A stretch of 34,673 bases of DNA from JACMJP01 sp046160675 (GCA_046160675.1 JBJXHH010000156.1:1-34673); one strand, 5' to 3'. Counted from the first letter of the stretch, positions 1 to 9,063 are shown. Notes: generated by a model not told the origin, from the letters alone. Program-made: numbers and translations.

Positions 1-572
1 CGCCGGGTGGGGGAAGTATTTCTGCATACGTTGGCGCATTGGGCATAAGTTTATCTACAATGGTGGCGAACTTATCATCTCATAAAAAAGGATGGGACGA
101 ACGTTGGAAGGAATTTTCTGATCATGCGGCAAAGGGGCAGAAGTTGAAAGATGAATTGCTGAGATTAGTTGATGAAGATACACATGCTTTCAACCAGATC
201 ATGAACGCATTTGCCTTGCCGAAAAATTCTGATGAAGAAAAAACTGCGAGAAAAAAAGCGATACAGGATGCGACGATAAATGCGATCAATGTTCCATTTC
301 GGGTTATGCAAATCAGTTTAGAAAGTATGCAACTGATAAAAGCGATGGCTGAAACAGGCAACCCGAATTCTGTGAGTGATGCTGGTGTAGGGGCACTATG
401 TGCAAGGTCTGCGGTACTGGGGGCTTTTCTGAATGTGAAGATAAATGCAGGTGGACTGAGTGATAAAACTTTTGCGGAGGAAAAAATTTATGCCGGGGAG
501 AAGATGGTTAAGGCTGCTGAAGCATCGGAGAAAGAAATACTTGAAATTGTGTATGAAAAAATGAAGGTTTGA
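1..572 (+). CDS. Cyclodeaminase/cyclohydrolase family protein (FTCD C-terminal domain), 5' truncated
   Basis: The reading frame is open from the left edge (codons begin at base 3) to the TGA at 570-572, so the true start lies outside the window. The first codons read P-G-G-G-S-I-S-A, the glycine-rich motif near the N-terminus of the formiminotransferase-cyclodeaminase C-terminal family. It is followed by the family's M-V-A-N-L stretch and later a G-A-L-C-A-R-S-A-V-L-G-A-F-L-N-V segment. Proteins of this fold are all-alpha and release ammonia from 5-formimino-tetrahydrofolate to give 5,10-methenyl-THF in histidine degradation. Stand-alone copies may have other folate roles. Only a few dozen N-terminal residues appear to be missing. 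No neighbouring histidine-degradation gene is visible on this side, so the exact substrate is not settled. The family call is firm; the pathway is inferred. Confidence 0.85.
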   Translation, partial: PGGGSISAYVGALGISLSTMVANLSSHKKGWDERWKEFSDHAAKGQKLKDELLRLVDEDTHAFNQIMNAFALPKNSDEEKTARKKAIQDATINAINVPFRVMQISLESMQLIKAMAETGNPNSVSDAGVGALCARSAVLGAFLNVKINAGGLSDKTFAEEKIYAGEKMVKAAEASEKEILEIVYEKMKV

Positions 573-690
573 TTTTTTCGCCAACCTCTACATCTTGAAT
601 TTCCTCCTTATTTTCGGAATTATTTTGAGGGTTATACATAAACCACATATAATATCGGCAAATTTTCTTCAGCCAAACAACTATCTACCC

Positions 691-1980
691 TCAATACTTT
701 AATCTTCCCAGCGCCATTTCCAAACTCACAATACTTTCCCTCACATCATCCATGCTGCAAGTGCCTACACTCAGCCTGAACCAAGGGCTGTCTTTAGAAG
801 AACCAAAAGCATAAAAAGGTACTAGGGCCATCTTTGCTTCATCTAATAAATATGCTGCAACGTCTGCCATCGTTTCAATTTTTTTTCCGCTATCAGTTGT
901 AGCTCCTCGAAAATCAATTTTTAATGTAAGGTAGATAGCGGCCTGCGGAGCTATACATTCTACTGGATAATTTTTCCCTTGCAGCATTTTAAATCCTGCA
1001 TAAAAACCATCCAGCCTTTGCTGAATTTTATTTCTGTACTCAGTCAGAAAAGCAGTTACTTCATTATCCATCATCAGGTATTTTGCGCTGGCCACCTGCT
1101 CAGGTTTTGGGCTCCAGGCGCCGATATGAGATAAAATGCTTTTCATTTTATCAATCACTTGCTTTGGACCGAAACTCCATCCTACTCTTATTCCTGTAGC
1201 AGAAAATGCTTTGCTCAATCCGTCAATATAAATTACGTACTCCTTCAGTTCGGGTCGAAGAGAAACAGGGTCGTAGTGTTTAGTTTTGCCGAATGTCAGC
1301 GTCCAATATAACTGGTCGAACATGATGTACAATGGTTTTTCATGTTCGCTTCTGCGGTTATTTTCTGCTATTACCAGGTCGCAAATTTCCTCCAGCGCCT
1401 GTTTATGCAACGTTGTTCCCGTTGGGTTAAGCGGCGAACACAAAGCAATAAGTGTTGCTTCCTGTACATGCGGTGCAATTTCCTCCGCAGTTGGCATAAA
1501 ATCATTCTCAGGTTTTGTTTGAATCTCAATTTTTTTGCAATGGCTCAGGTGTACATAATGATTATTATTCCAACTCGGCACAGGGTAAATCACTTTATCA
1601 CCCGCATCCAGAAGTGTAATATAAGTTGAATAAATAAGAGGCCTTCCTCCGCCTGCAATCAAAAATTCATCAATATCATAATCTAGTCCCTGGTATTTTT
1701 TTATAAAGTGTTGTGCTGCAATCCGGAGTCTTTCAATGCCGTTTGCAGCAGGATAATTTGTTTCATTGTTTTTATAGGCAAGAATGATCTCGTTTTCCAA
1801 CTCCTGTGGGATAGGAAAAATCTTCGGGTCAAAATCCCCAATGGTCAGGTTATAGATTTTTTCGCCTTTCTTCATGCGCTGGTTTACCTCGGTGGCAAGT
1901 TTTATAATCTCCGAACCGATAAGGTTTTCAGCCATATTTGAAACTTTCAGTGTGCGTTGCGCAGTCATACTATCAGCCAT
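691..1980 (-). CDS. Pyridoxal phosphate-dependent aminotransferase, class I/II
   Basis: This is a fold-type I aminotransferase of 429 residues, slightly longer than the usual ~400 because of about 15 extra N-terminal residues. The PLP-binding set is visible: S-P-L-N-P-T-G with Asn185, Asp222 in the M-F-D-Q-L-Y segment, the Schiff-base lysine Lys257 in D-G-L-S-K-A-F-S, Arg265 following it, and a C-terminal W-F-R-L-S-V-G carrying the likely carboxylate-binding arginine. It probably transfers amino groups between an aspartate- or aromatic-type amino acid and 2-oxoglutarate in the cytoplasm. The specificity cannot be read from the sequence. Alternative starts are Met5 (1968) and Met16 (1935). Met16 begins close to the conserved N-L-I-G-S-E-I-I-K-L motif and would give a more typical length. 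The gene is transcribed alone, convergent with the cyclodeaminase gene and divergent from the hydrolase. Confidence 0.9.
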   Translation of the reverse strand: MADSMTAQRTLKVSNMAENLIGSEIIKLATEVNQRMKKGEKIYNLTIGDFDPKIFPIPQELENEIILAYKNNETNYPAANGIERLRIAAQHFIKKYQGLDYDIDEFLIAGGGRPLIYSTYITLLDAGDKVIYPVPSWNNNHYVHLSHCKKIEIQTKPENDFMPTAEEIAPHVQEATLIALCSPLNPTGTTLHKQALEEICDLVIAENNRRSEHEKPLYIMFDQLYWTLTFGKTKHYDPVSLRPELKEYVIYIDGLSKAFSATGIRVGWSFGPKQVIDKMKSILSHIGAWSPKPEQVASAKYLMMDNEVTAFLTEYRNKIQQRLDGFYAGFKMLQGKNYPVECIAPQAAIYLTLKIDFRGATTDSGKKIETMADVAAYLLDEAKMALVPFYAFGSSKDSPWFRLSVGTCSMDDVRESIVSLEMALGRLKY

Positions 1981-2108
1981 AGTTGCAAATTTGCGGTATT
2001 AAAGTAAGAATATTTCCTGATACTGGAAATTGCTTGCAAGCTATGCACAAAAAATCCACTTTTATCAAATGAAATTCTTCCTATCTTTCGCTGCAGAAAA
2101 TCTGCATC

Positions 2109-2942
2109 ATGCATCAAACGTATAACTGGAAAACTGCAAAAGGCAAAAACATTTTTGGGCAGAGTTGGTTGCCGGATGGCGATCCCGCTGCTGTGATCTG
2201 CCTTGTTCACGGGCAGGGCGAACACAGCAGCCGTTATGCGCATGTTGCTGATTTTTTTAATAAGAATGGCGTAGCTGTTTTTACATGCGACCTTATAGGT
2301 CATGGTCGATCAGAAGGTATAAGGGGGCATGTAAATTCATTTTCTGAGTACATTGAAAATGTTGAGCTGATGTATGATGAAGCAAGAAAATTGTTTTCTG
2401 CAAAACCGTTCTTCATCTACGGGCACAGCATGGGCGGCAACATAGCCATTAATCATGCTCTTTACACAATAGAGGATATTAAGGGGTATATTATCTCATC
2501 GCCCTGGATAAAACTTGCCTTTGAACCGCCTGCATGGAAAGTTGCGTTGGGCAAAACTGTTAAATCCATATTCCCTGCTTTACAACAACCAACAGGTCTT
2601 GATGCAGCAAAAATTTCACATGATACGGAAGAGGTGAAAAAATATAAAACGGATAAACTGAATCATGGAAAAATTACTGCTGCTGGTTTTTTCGAAATAC
2701 TTACTAGAGGAAAAGACATTTTAGTCCATGCTGATAAACTACATTTCCCAATACTTCTTTTGCATGGAACGGGAGATGGACTCACTTCACATCTTGCAAG
2801 CCGGGAACTAGCTGAATTGAGAAAAGACATCATTACCTATAAAGAATTTGAGGGATTGTATCATGAAATGCACAACGAACCTGAAAAACAACAGATATTT
2901 GATGCCATCCTGAATTGGATCAACTTGCAACTTAAAAGATAA
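2109..2942 (+). CDS. Alpha/beta hydrolase, monoacylglycerol lipase-like (serine aminopeptidase S33 / Hydrolase_4)
   Basis: This 277-residue alpha/beta hydrolase has no signal peptide. The oxyanion-hole region C-L-V-H-G-Q-G-E-H-S-S-R-Y lies near residues 36-48. The nucleophile elbow is G-H-S-M-G-G with Ser107. The acid is likely the aspartate in H-G-T-G-D-G-L-T and the base the histidine in L-Y-H-E-M-H-N-E. The H-G-x-G-E-H-S-x-R-Y pattern and the late Y-H-E-x-x-N-E are typical of bacterial monoacylglycerol lipases and lysophospholipases, so an esterase acting on lipid acyl chains is the best guess. It is followed after 5 bases by a small membrane protein, suggesting co-transcription. The intergenic region to the left holds a TATCTTTC sequence (2082-2089) that could be an imperfect -7 element. 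Confidence 0.88.
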   Translation: MHQTYNWKTAKGKNIFGQSWLPDGDPAAVICLVHGQGEHSSRYAHVADFFNKNGVAVFTCDLIGHGRSEGIRGHVNSFSEYIENVELMYDEARKLFSAKPFFIYGHSMGGNIAINHALYTIEDIKGYIISSPWIKLAFEPPAWKVALGKTVKSIFPALQQPTGLDAAKISHDTEEVKKYKTDKLNHGKITAAGFFEILTRGKDILVHADKLHFPILLLHGTGDGLTSHLASRELAELRKDIITYKEFEGLYHEMHNEPEKQQIFDAILNWINLQLKR

Positions 2943-2947
2943 GGGAT

Positions 2948-3403
2948 ATGAATCAAAAAGTAATTTCAGTAATGCGTATTATTCATGGTTCCATGATTAT
3001 GGGGCTTCTTCTTTTTTTTATTGTGCTCATAGGTTTGGGCAATGGATTGCCATCAGGCGAAACGGATTTTAATAACCCTCTTGTGTATGTAGCAATCGTT
3101 TTCCTGGTTTTTGCATTGATGATGAATTACATTGTTTACCCTGCGAGAATTCAGAAACTAAAAGATTCTGGTGGGTCGGCAACTGAGAAAGTAAATGGCT
3201 GGAAAACATGGTTTCTTATCAGATGTGCAACAACTGAAGCTGCTGCCTTATTTTGCCTTGTAGGTGTTTTACTTACGGATAGTTCATTTTACATGTATAT
3301 GTATTTTGCTGCGCTTGTACTGTTCATTTCTTACTTCCCTACAAAAAACAAACTACAAGGCGAATTAGAGTTACGTAGCGAAGAGATGTCTGAAGTAGGG
3401 TAA
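2948..3403 (+). CDS. Uncharacterised four-helix membrane protein
   Basis: This 151-residue protein has four hydrophobic segments, at about residues 10-30 (starting I-I-H-G-S-M-I-M-G-L-L-L-F-F), 46-65, 93-110 and 113-130, and ends in a short charged tail. The N-terminal pattern, a helix opening with an H-G-S/A motif, followed by three more spans, is common in small Bacteroidota membrane proteins without assigned function. I do not recognise a characterised family. It starts 5 bases after the stop of the alpha/beta hydrolase and is probably translated from the same mRNA, so a role linked to membrane lipid turnover is possible but unproven. Confidence 0.8.
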   Translation: MNQKVISVMRIIHGSMIMGLLLFFIVLIGLGNGLPSGETDFNNPLVYVAIVFLVFALMMNYIVYPARIQKLKDSGGSATEKVNGWKTWFLIRCATTEAAALFCLVGVLLTDSSFYMYMYFAALVLFISYFPTKNKLQGELELRSEEMSEVG

Positions 3404-3422
3404 CCGGGTAACTCATCTCTTC
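3380..3422. other. Perfect 9-bp inverted repeat over a stop codon
   Basis: GAAGAGATG at 3380-3388 pairs perfectly with CATCTCTTC at 3414-3422 across a 25-base loop that contains the stop codon of the four-helix membrane protein and a tandem GGGTAAC duplication. No T tract follows on either strand. It may be an mRNA 3'-end stabilising hairpin between two convergent genes rather than a classical intrinsic terminator. Confidence 0.4.
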
Positions 3423-3463
3423 AAAAAATTAACGAATCAATTTTTTAAATGTCAAGTCTTGTT

Positions 3464-4522
3464 TCAATCCCTCTTCCTGTTTAGAGCTAAGGCTTTTAAC
3501 ATCCAGTTAGGCAGGTTCATTTCAGGGTTACGGTTCTTCAGATTCAAATACCAACCCACCTTTTTCAGAATCGGAATTTTGTGAGTTTCAACAAACTCGA
3601 TCAAAGCACCGTCAGGATCTTCTATGTAAGTGAAGTGTCCAGCCGCTTCGCCCATGTCAAAACTTTTTGCGCTGTCCACAGTAAATGAAAATCCTTTTGA
3701 TTTGCAGAGTTCTTCCATCTCTTTCATACCCTGGATATCAAAACACAAATGAATAAACCCGAGGTCGCCCCAATACCTGTTTTCAAAAATTTTTCTTGGA
3801 GTTCTGCCTTCAATTTGTATCAATTCAATTTCTGATTTGCCAAGTAATTTACTGAAAGGCCCTTTGCGTTCTTCGCTATGTGTGAGTAGCATCCTCCTGC
3901 ATTTTATTTTTCCTCCCGGTAAAACATTTACATCATCAAACTCACCTGTGATGTCATACATTACTTTATCGTAACCCAATATATCCCTATACACAGCAAG
4001 GGATTTCTCTATGTTGGTAACACCGAGTATTGCCCCGTAAGGGCCACCAGTTGTAAATTTTGTTTTATCATACCAGTTGTCGGAAGGAACTACTTGAAAG
4101 ATATTTCCGTAAAGATCTTTTAGAAAAAAATGATCTTCTCCAGCAGGGTTTTTTGAGATATCTCCCAAAAGTTCAACATTTTGTTTTTTCAAAAACTCAT
4201 AGGTTGTTTTTACATCCCTGCTTTTCATTTTGCAGGCATAAATTCCCAGGTCGCCGAATTGAATTTCAAAAACAGATGCCTGCGGTTTCCTAGAAGTGTA
4301 TTGCCAAATCTCCATTCCCCCGCCGCCGTTCATATTAATGGCGAGTATTGCATGGCGTTTATGCGGCATTCCACCTGTGTAGGGTAACATGAGGTTTGCT
4401 TCTGCCGCTTCTTCAAAAATTTTTATATCCATCCCGAATTTTGTTCTGTACCATTTCCATGCTTCATGGACGTAGGGGTTTCCGATGCCGATCTGCTGAA
4501 TGCCGCTTATGATGGGTTTCAT
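3464..4522 (-). CDS. VOC superfamily protein with two glyoxalase-like domains
   Basis: This is a 352-residue cytoplasmic protein built from two vicinal-oxygen-chelate modules, roughly residues 5-135 and 155-320. Each module opens with the I-G-I-G-N/L-G-V-T-N type beta strand and ends with an F-Y-x-x-D-P-D/D-L-Y-G-N type strand (D-L-Y-G-N-I-F-Q-V-V in the first, E-D-P-D-G-A-L-I-E-F-V-E in the second). Members of the superfamily bind a divalent metal and include glyoxalase I, extradiol dioxygenases and 4-hydroxyphenylpyruvate dioxygenase. The terminal D-P-D-G-x-x-I-E-F-V-E carries a probable metal-ligand glutamate. The substrate is not evident. It lies 50 bases downstream of the SDR oxidoreductase on the same strand, so GNAT, SDR and VOC genes may form one operon. 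Confidence 0.85.
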   Translation of the reverse strand: MKPIISGIQQIGIGNPYVHEAWKWYRTKFGMDIKIFEEAAEANLMLPYTGGMPHKRHAILAINMNGGGGMEIWQYTSRKPQASVFEIQFGDLGIYACKMKSRDVKTTYEFLKKQNVELLGDISKNPAGEDHFFLKDLYGNIFQVVPSDNWYDKTKFTTGGPYGAILGVTNIEKSLAVYRDILGYDKVMYDITGEFDDVNVLPGGKIKCRRMLLTHSEERKGPFSKLLGKSEIELIQIEGRTPRKIFENRYWGDLGFIHLCFDIQGMKEMEELCKSKGFSFTVDSAKSFDMGEAAGHFTYIEDPDGALIEFVETHKIPILKKVGWYLNLKNRNPEMNLPNWMLKALALNRKRD

Positions 4523-4572
4523 GTTATATATAGTGAACGATTTAAGATCTTATGTTTTTCAATTCTGCCCTT

Positions 4573-5370
4573 CTACTTTGTTTCAACTTTTGTTATCAAC
4601 TTATAATACAAAGAGGGAAAAAACCTTCTAATTCTTGCCATCCAGATCTCTTTACCTCCAATTAAAACTTCATTTTTATTTTTCTTGATAGCAACGATTA
4701 TTTTTCGAACACAAACTTCCACCGTCATTCCTTTCGCCTGTCCCGGGTCTACGATCTTTTGTGAAATTCCATCCCCCTTTACTGCATTATAGGAAATATT
4801 TGTATGAATAAATCCGGGGCATATAATATGAATTTGAATGTTGTGTTTTTGCTTTACAAGTTCCGCTCTGAGAGAATCAAAATAGCCGATAAGAGCATGC
4901 TTGCTGGCAGAATATATTGAACGTTGCGGTACTCCTATCTTACCCGTTACGCTGCTTATTACTACAATTTTGCCCATGTTATTTTTTATCATGTCAGGCA
5001 ACACAGATTTTGTAAGTTTAATGGCTGCGAAAAAATTGATATTCATAATTCTTTGTTCAACTTCTTCTTTTGTGTCCTGCGCATTCGACCTCTGACTTAT
5101 GCCCCCACTATGGATAAGCATATCAATCCGACCGTGAATATATAAAACCTGTTCAGAAATATTTTTTAATGAAGCTAGATCTGAAAGATCAAAGGGAAAA
5201 ACATCCACCTTCTCAGAATGCTGGAGGCAAAGGTTCTGAACTCTTTCTAATTCATCCTGCCTCCTGGCTGACAGGATAAGCCAGGCTTTTCCTTTTGATA
5301 GCTGTACAGCCAATTCTTCACCAATTCCTGAGGAGGCTCCCGTTATCCAGACAACTTTATTTTCAAACAT
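4573..5370 (-). CDS. Short-chain dehydrogenase/reductase
   Basis: This is a classical SDR of 265 residues when started at the ATG at 5370 (M-F-E-N-K-V-V-W-I-T-G). An in-frame TTG at 5394 would add eight residues and overlap the previous gene; the ATG is preferred because it sits just before the first Rossmann strand. The cofactor motif T-G-A-S-S-G-I-G spans residues 10-17, and the catalytic Tyr153-x3-Lys157 lies in I-Y-S-A-S-K-H-A, with a preceding V-V-I-S-S-V-T-G serine. It catalyses an NAD(P)H-dependent carbonyl/alcohol interconversion. The C-terminal K-x-N-E-V-L-I-G-G-K-E-I-W-M-A-R segment resembles the DHRS7/acylglycerone-type SDRs that are membrane-peripheral and lipid-related, but that is only a suggestion. 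It follows the GNAT gene by 20 bases and precedes the VOC gene. Confidence 0.88.
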   Translation of the reverse strand: MFENKVVWITGASSGIGEELAVQLSKGKAWLILSARRQDELERVQNLCLQHSEKVDVFPFDLSDLASLKNISEQVLYIHGRIDMLIHSGGISQRSNAQDTKEEVEQRIMNINFFAAIKLTKSVLPDMIKNNMGKIVVISSVTGKIGVPQRSIYSASKHALIGYFDSLRAELVKQKHNIQIHIICPGFIHTNISYNAVKGDGISQKIVDPGQAKGMTVEVCVRKIIVAIKKNKNEVLIGGKEIWMARIRRFFPSLYYKLITKVETK

Positions 5371-5390
5371 AAAAGTGTTGCGAAGATAAA

Positions 5391-5951
5391 TCAATCAGCA
5401 AGCTTTTTTATCATAATATGATCTTCCTGTTTGTCATTACCCAACACGAATATTGTGGTGCCGGCAATAGTAAATCCTTGATGTAAGTAAAACTGAATTG
5501 CATTTTCATTTTTCTTCCACACTCCCAACCAAATAATTTTATTATGATTTTCTTTTGCAAAATCAACACATGCATTCAGCAAAGACTTCCCTATCTTGTT
5601 TCCCTGGAATTTTTTAAGCACATAAATTCTGCTGATTTCAAGTGTGTTTTTTTCACCGGCTTCCGGAGTTGTTCTTCTTCCATCCAACATACAATACCCT
5701 ACGGGTTCACCGTTATAAAAACTAAGAAAACATCTTACTAAAGGATGGAGAATTTCAGCCAACAAAATCTCTTGTGTAAAATGTGTTTGTACGTATTTTG
5801 TCATGTCTTCCGGGGTATTAAATGCCTGGTAAGTCTCCCTAAAGGTTGTTTCAGCAAGTCTTGACAATATGTTGACATCTTTTGCTTTAGCCAGCCTGAG
5901 ACTCAGACCCCCTATTTTTTCTGTATTTTTTTCCGCCATTGCTTGTAACAT
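5391..5951 (-). CDS. GNAT family N-acetyltransferase
   Basis: This 186-residue GNAT protein has motif A visible as I-S-R-I-Y-V-L followed by the acetyl-CoA pyrophosphate loop Q-G-N-K-I-G-K-S-L-L. It also has the W-L-G-V-W-K-K-N-E-N-A-I-Q-F-Y strand-helix characteristic of Rim/PaiA-like acetyltransferases acting on polyamines or protein N-termini. The start at 5951 is supported by an AGGAG box (5965-5961) nine bases upstream, unusually good for this phylum. Met5 (5939) is the alternative. It is first of the leftward GNAT-SDR-VOC cluster. Substrate unknown. Confidence 0.88.
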   Translation of the reverse strand: MLQAMAEKNTEKIGGLSLRLAKAKDVNILSRLAETTFRETYQAFNTPEDMTKYVQTHFTQEILLAEILHPLVRCFLSFYNGEPVGYCMLDGRRTTPEAGEKNTLEISRIYVLKKFQGNKIGKSLLNACVDFAKENHNKIIWLGVWKKNENAIQFYLHQGFTIAGTTIFVLGNDKQEDHIMIKKLAD

Positions 5952-6061
5952 TTCTTAAGACTCCTGCGTCATAGCGTTAAATTTCCTTAATTAAATAAAA
6001 TTTTGATTAAAATTACTCTAACTTCACGATGCTTTTTAGGGCATTGCACAAAACAAAAATT

Positions 6062-6439
6062 ATGAAAATCTTAACTGTATTACTCCTATCCCTCCTGAGT
6101 TTCACAAGCGGTTATGTCTTAGCATGTACTGAAGAAGTATTAGTTGGTGATCCACAATCTACATCTCAACCTCAAAAGGAAAGTGTTTCAGCACCATTCC
6201 AGCAAAATCCGGGAGATGATAAACTCTCTTATGAAGATGAAATAAAGCAAGAACGCACTGTTACCATTGTGTTTACTCTTGATGAACAAAATAAGATACA
6301 TGTGTTACATGTGAGTGGTGGCGTTAACCTTGTTACAAAATATATCAGGAATTCGTTAGAAGGAAAGGAAATACATTCAGAGAATGCAGTACCGGGAATT
6401 AATTATGTAATGACCATTAAGTTACCCGCAAGCGTTTAA
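6062..6439 (+). CDS. Small secreted protein of unknown function
   Basis: I chose the ATG at 6062, giving 125 residues, because it begins a clear signal peptide (M-K-I-L-T-V-L-L-L-S-L-L-S-F). A TTG or ATG 27-33 bases earlier would put hydrophilic residues in front of it. The export signal ends near V-L-A-C, so either signal peptidase I cleavage after Ala or a lipoprotein-like cysteine is possible. The mature part has a Ser/Pro/Gln-rich linker. It is followed by a small beta domain T-V-T-I-V-F-T-L-D-E-Q-N-K-I-H-V-L-H-V reminiscent of the TonB C-terminal-like fold seen in many short exported Bacteroidota proteins. No enzyme motif is present. A strong terminator follows at once, so it is probably a single-gene transcript. 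Confidence 0.75.
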   Translation: MKILTVLLLSLLSFTSGYVLACTEEVLVGDPQSTSQPQKESVSAPFQQNPGDDKLSYEDEIKQERTVTIVFTLDEQNKIHVLHVSGGVNLVTKYIRNSLEGKEIHSENAVPGINYVMTIKLPASV

Positions 6440-6462
6440 TGTTTATCAAAGAATATTCAATG

Positions 6463-6494
6463 ACCTCCGTTTATGTACGGAGGTTTTTTATTTT
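6463..6494 (+). terminator. Intrinsic terminator after the small secreted protein gene
   Basis: ACCTCCGT at 6463-6470 pairs perfectly with ACGGAGGT at 6477-6484 around a 6-base loop, and a T-rich tract (TTTTTT A TTTTT) follows at once. It separates the small secreted gene from the deacetylase, implying that the latter has its own promoter in the 25 bases after it or relies on read-through. Confidence 0.9.
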
Positions 6495-6514
6495 TGAGAT
6501 TTAAAGCTATAATA

Positions 6515-8992
6515 ATGCGTAACCTGTTTTTGTTTTCAGTTTTAATTTTTTCCTTACCCCTTTTCTCTCAGCAAATAGAATGGAATTCATCCCGTATTTT
6601 GCTTGAGATCCAAAAATTAAACACAACCGGTAGTGTGTTATACATCGCCGCACATCCTGATGATGAGAACACAAGAATGATTACTTACCTGGCTAATGAA
6701 AGAAAAGTGCGAACAGGTTACTTATCATTAACAAGAGGCGATGGCGGGCAAAATTTAATTGGTGAGGAACAGGGAGCTTACCTTGGATTGATAAGAACAC
6801 AGGAGTTGCTGGCAGCGAGAAAGCTTGACGGTGGTGAACAATTTTTTACTAGAGCAGTTGATTTCGGGTATTCAAAAACCGCTGAAGAAACTTATTCAAT
6901 ATGGCCGCATGACAGCCTGCTTGCCGATGTTGTTTGGGTAATCAGGAATTTTCGACCTGAAGTAATTATCACAAGATTTCCACCGGATGAAAGAGCCGGT
7001 CATGGGCAGCATACTGTAAGCGCTTTGCTTGCTGAAGAAGCCTTTGATGCTGCTGCGGATCCCACAAAATTTCCAGAACAGTTGAAATATGTTTCTGTTT
7101 GGCAAACACAGAGGATATTTTGGAACACTTCATTGCGATGGGATGATAAGCTTGTCGAGCAAATCAAGAATGGGGATAAAAACATTGTGGCGATGGATGT
7201 TGGCGGATACAATCCTCTGCTCGGAAGAAGTTATGGAGAAATTGCAGCAGATAGCAGAACAAATCATAAAAGCCAGGGCTTTGGCAGCACACCTACAAGG
7301 GGAGAACAAATTGAATATCTTTATTTGAAAAAGGGAACACAATGTAAGGATATTCTTGATGGGATTTCTACAACATGGGAACGGTACAGGCAGGGCAGTG
7401 AAATAAAATTGTTTCTTGAAAAAATAATTGCTGAGTATAATATTTTAAAACCTGCAAATTCAGTTGATGATCTTCTGAAAGTTTATGACCTGTTAGAAAA
7501 AATGCCTCAGGATAAATTGATTGAGTTTAAGAAACAGCAATTACAGAATATTCTTGTAGCCTGTTTGGGATTGTGGCTTGAGCCCGTGGCGGAAAAAGAC
7601 ATGGTGGCAAATGAGGATACTTTGAAAGTGTTTAATAATATGTTATTACGGGCTGAATATCCCGTTAGTGTTGATTCTTACTCGTGTTTTAATGAAACTG
7701 TAATACTCAATAAGAATTTGATTTCGGAGAAAAATCTAAATGACACCATTCAACTCATTATACCGGGCGGTATTGCTTCTTCACCTTATTGGCTTGATGG
7801 AGATTATGATGGATTATTTAATGCACAAAGCCAATTAATGATTGGAAAGCCCGAAAATGATCCGGCAGTTTCATTTACTTATACTATTAAAATTGGAGAT
7901 AAAAGATTTGCTATAAGGAGAGGTATGGTTTATAAAGAAACTGATGCTGTGAAAGGGGAAATATATAAACCTGTAGAAATCATCCCAATGGTTACTGTAA
8001 ATTTAGATTTCACGGTTATTCCTTTTGGTTTAAATGAGAACATAAATATTTCAGCAAAAATCTCAGCAAATAAAAATATAGACTCCATTTATCTCACCGC
8101 TGAAGACGAATGGCAATGGAAAGTAGCACCTGAACTCCGGGCAGTTAAATTAAACAAAGGGGAATCAAAATATTTACATTTTAATATTACACCGGATGAG
8201 AATGCTAAAAACAATACATTCAGTATTGCATATAGTACTCAAAATTCAGGAGATCGGCAACAGTTTATTTTTGCAGAATCTGTAAATATTATCGACTATG
8301 AACATATTCCTCGTCAAACAATATTAGAACCTGCGAGAATTAAATTTGTGAAAGTTGACACAAAAATCCCTTCAAAAAAGATCGCTTACATAGAAGGCGC
8401 AGGAGATAAAGTTGATGAGAATTTGCTACAGCTTGGGTTAAATATAACCACAATAAAACCTGAACAGATTTCTGTTGATGAGTTAAAGAAGTATGATGTT
8501 GTAATTGTTGGTGTGCGGGCTTATAATGTTTCAAAAACTTTAGCCGACAATCAAAACATTTTAATGAATTATGTAAAAGAGGGCGGGTTAGTGATTACAC
8601 AATATTCAACCAATTGGGATATTTACAGACAAGACATAGGCCCTTACAAATTTAAAATTGGCAGGGGAAGGGTGACAGATGAAAATTCCCCGGTAGAATT
8701 TTTATTGCCTGATCATCCGGTGTTAAATTATCCCAACAAAATTTCACAAGAAGATTTTAAGGGCTGGATTCAGGAAAGAGGAATTTATTTTGCTGAAGAA
8801 TTATCCCCGGAATATCAAGCCCCGCTTGCATTTACAGATCCGAATGAGAAACCGCAAAACGGAAGTGTAATTATTGCTGATTACGGTGAAGGGGCCTTTA
8901 TTTATACAGGTATTGCTTTTTTTCGTGAGTTACCAGCAGGTGTTGCTGGAGCCTACAGGTTGATTGTAAATTTGATTGAATATGAAAAATAG
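6515..8992 (+). CDS. Secreted PIG-L family deacetylase with C-terminal ThuA/GATase-like domain
   Basis: With the ATG at 6515 this is an 825-residue protein starting with a signal peptide (M-R-N-L-F-L-F-S-V-L-I-F ... S-Q-Q). The longer open frame to 6473 is rejected because it runs through the terminator hairpin. Residues 40-300 form a PIG-L/LmbE zinc deacetylase: A-H-P-D-D-E at 46-51 supplies His/Asp ligands and the catalytic aspartate, and His163-G-Q-His166 the distal ligand. R-G-D-G-G-Q-N and T-R-x-x-D-F-G-Y segments are typical of the large Bacteroidota members. The middle (about 330-600) looks like beta-sandwich material. The C-terminal ~200 residues (V-V-I-V-G-V-R-A-Y-N and G-G-L-V-I-T-Q-Y) resemble a ThuA/class I glutamine amidotransferase-like fold. 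PIG-L enzymes remove N-acetyl groups from amino sugars, so an exported N-acetyl-glycan deacetylase is likely. A small membrane protein and a symporter follow. Confidence 0.87.
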   Translation: MRNLFLFSVLIFSLPLFSQQIEWNSSRILLEIQKLNTTGSVLYIAAHPDDENTRMITYLANERKVRTGYLSLTRGDGGQNLIGEEQGAYLGLIRTQELLAARKLDGGEQFFTRAVDFGYSKTAEETYSIWPHDSLLADVVWVIRNFRPEVIITRFPPDERAGHGQHTVSALLAEEAFDAAADPTKFPEQLKYVSVWQTQRIFWNTSLRWDDKLVEQIKNGDKNIVAMDVGGYNPLLGRSYGEIAADSRTNHKSQGFGSTPTRGEQIEYLYLKKGTQCKDILDGISTTWERYRQGSEIKLFLEKIIAEYNILKPANSVDDLLKVYDLLEKMPQDKLIEFKKQQLQNILVACLGLWLEPVAEKDMVANEDTLKVFNNMLLRAEYPVSVDSYSCFNETVILNKNLISEKNLNDTIQLIIPGGIASSPYWLDGDYDGLFNAQSQLMIGKPENDPAVSFTYTIKIGDKRFAIRRGMVYKETDAVKGEIYKPVEIIPMVTVNLDFTVIPFGLNENINISAKISANKNIDSIYLTAEDEWQWKVAPELRAVKLNKGESKYLHFNITPDENAKNNTFSIAYSTQNSGDRQQFIFAESVNIIDYEHIPRQTILEPARIKFVKVDTKIPSKKIAYIEGAGDKVDENLLQLGLNITTIKPEQISVDELKKYDVVIVGVRAYNVSKTLADNQNILMNYVKEGGLVITQYSTNWDIYRQDIGPYKFKIGRGRVTDENSPVEFLLPDHPVLNYPNKISQEDFKGWIQERGIYFAEELSPEYQAPLAFTDPNEKPQNGSVIIADYGEGAFIYTGIAFFRELPAGVAGAYRLIVNLIEYEK

Positions 8993-9063
8993 ACTCCCGC
9001 AAATTTGATTGAATAATGTAACTATTTAACTTCAATAATTAGCGCTACCAGCGGGAAACAAAT

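Noticed and set aside
2093..2105. GCAGAAAATCTGC inverted repeat just before the hydrolase start
   Set aside because: Only a 5-bp stem in AT-rich sequence; too short to call an operator without comparative data.
6473..6514. 14-residue N-terminal extension of the PIG-L deacetylase
   Set aside because: It would be translated from the terminator hairpin; the ATG at 6515 begins a proper signal peptide.
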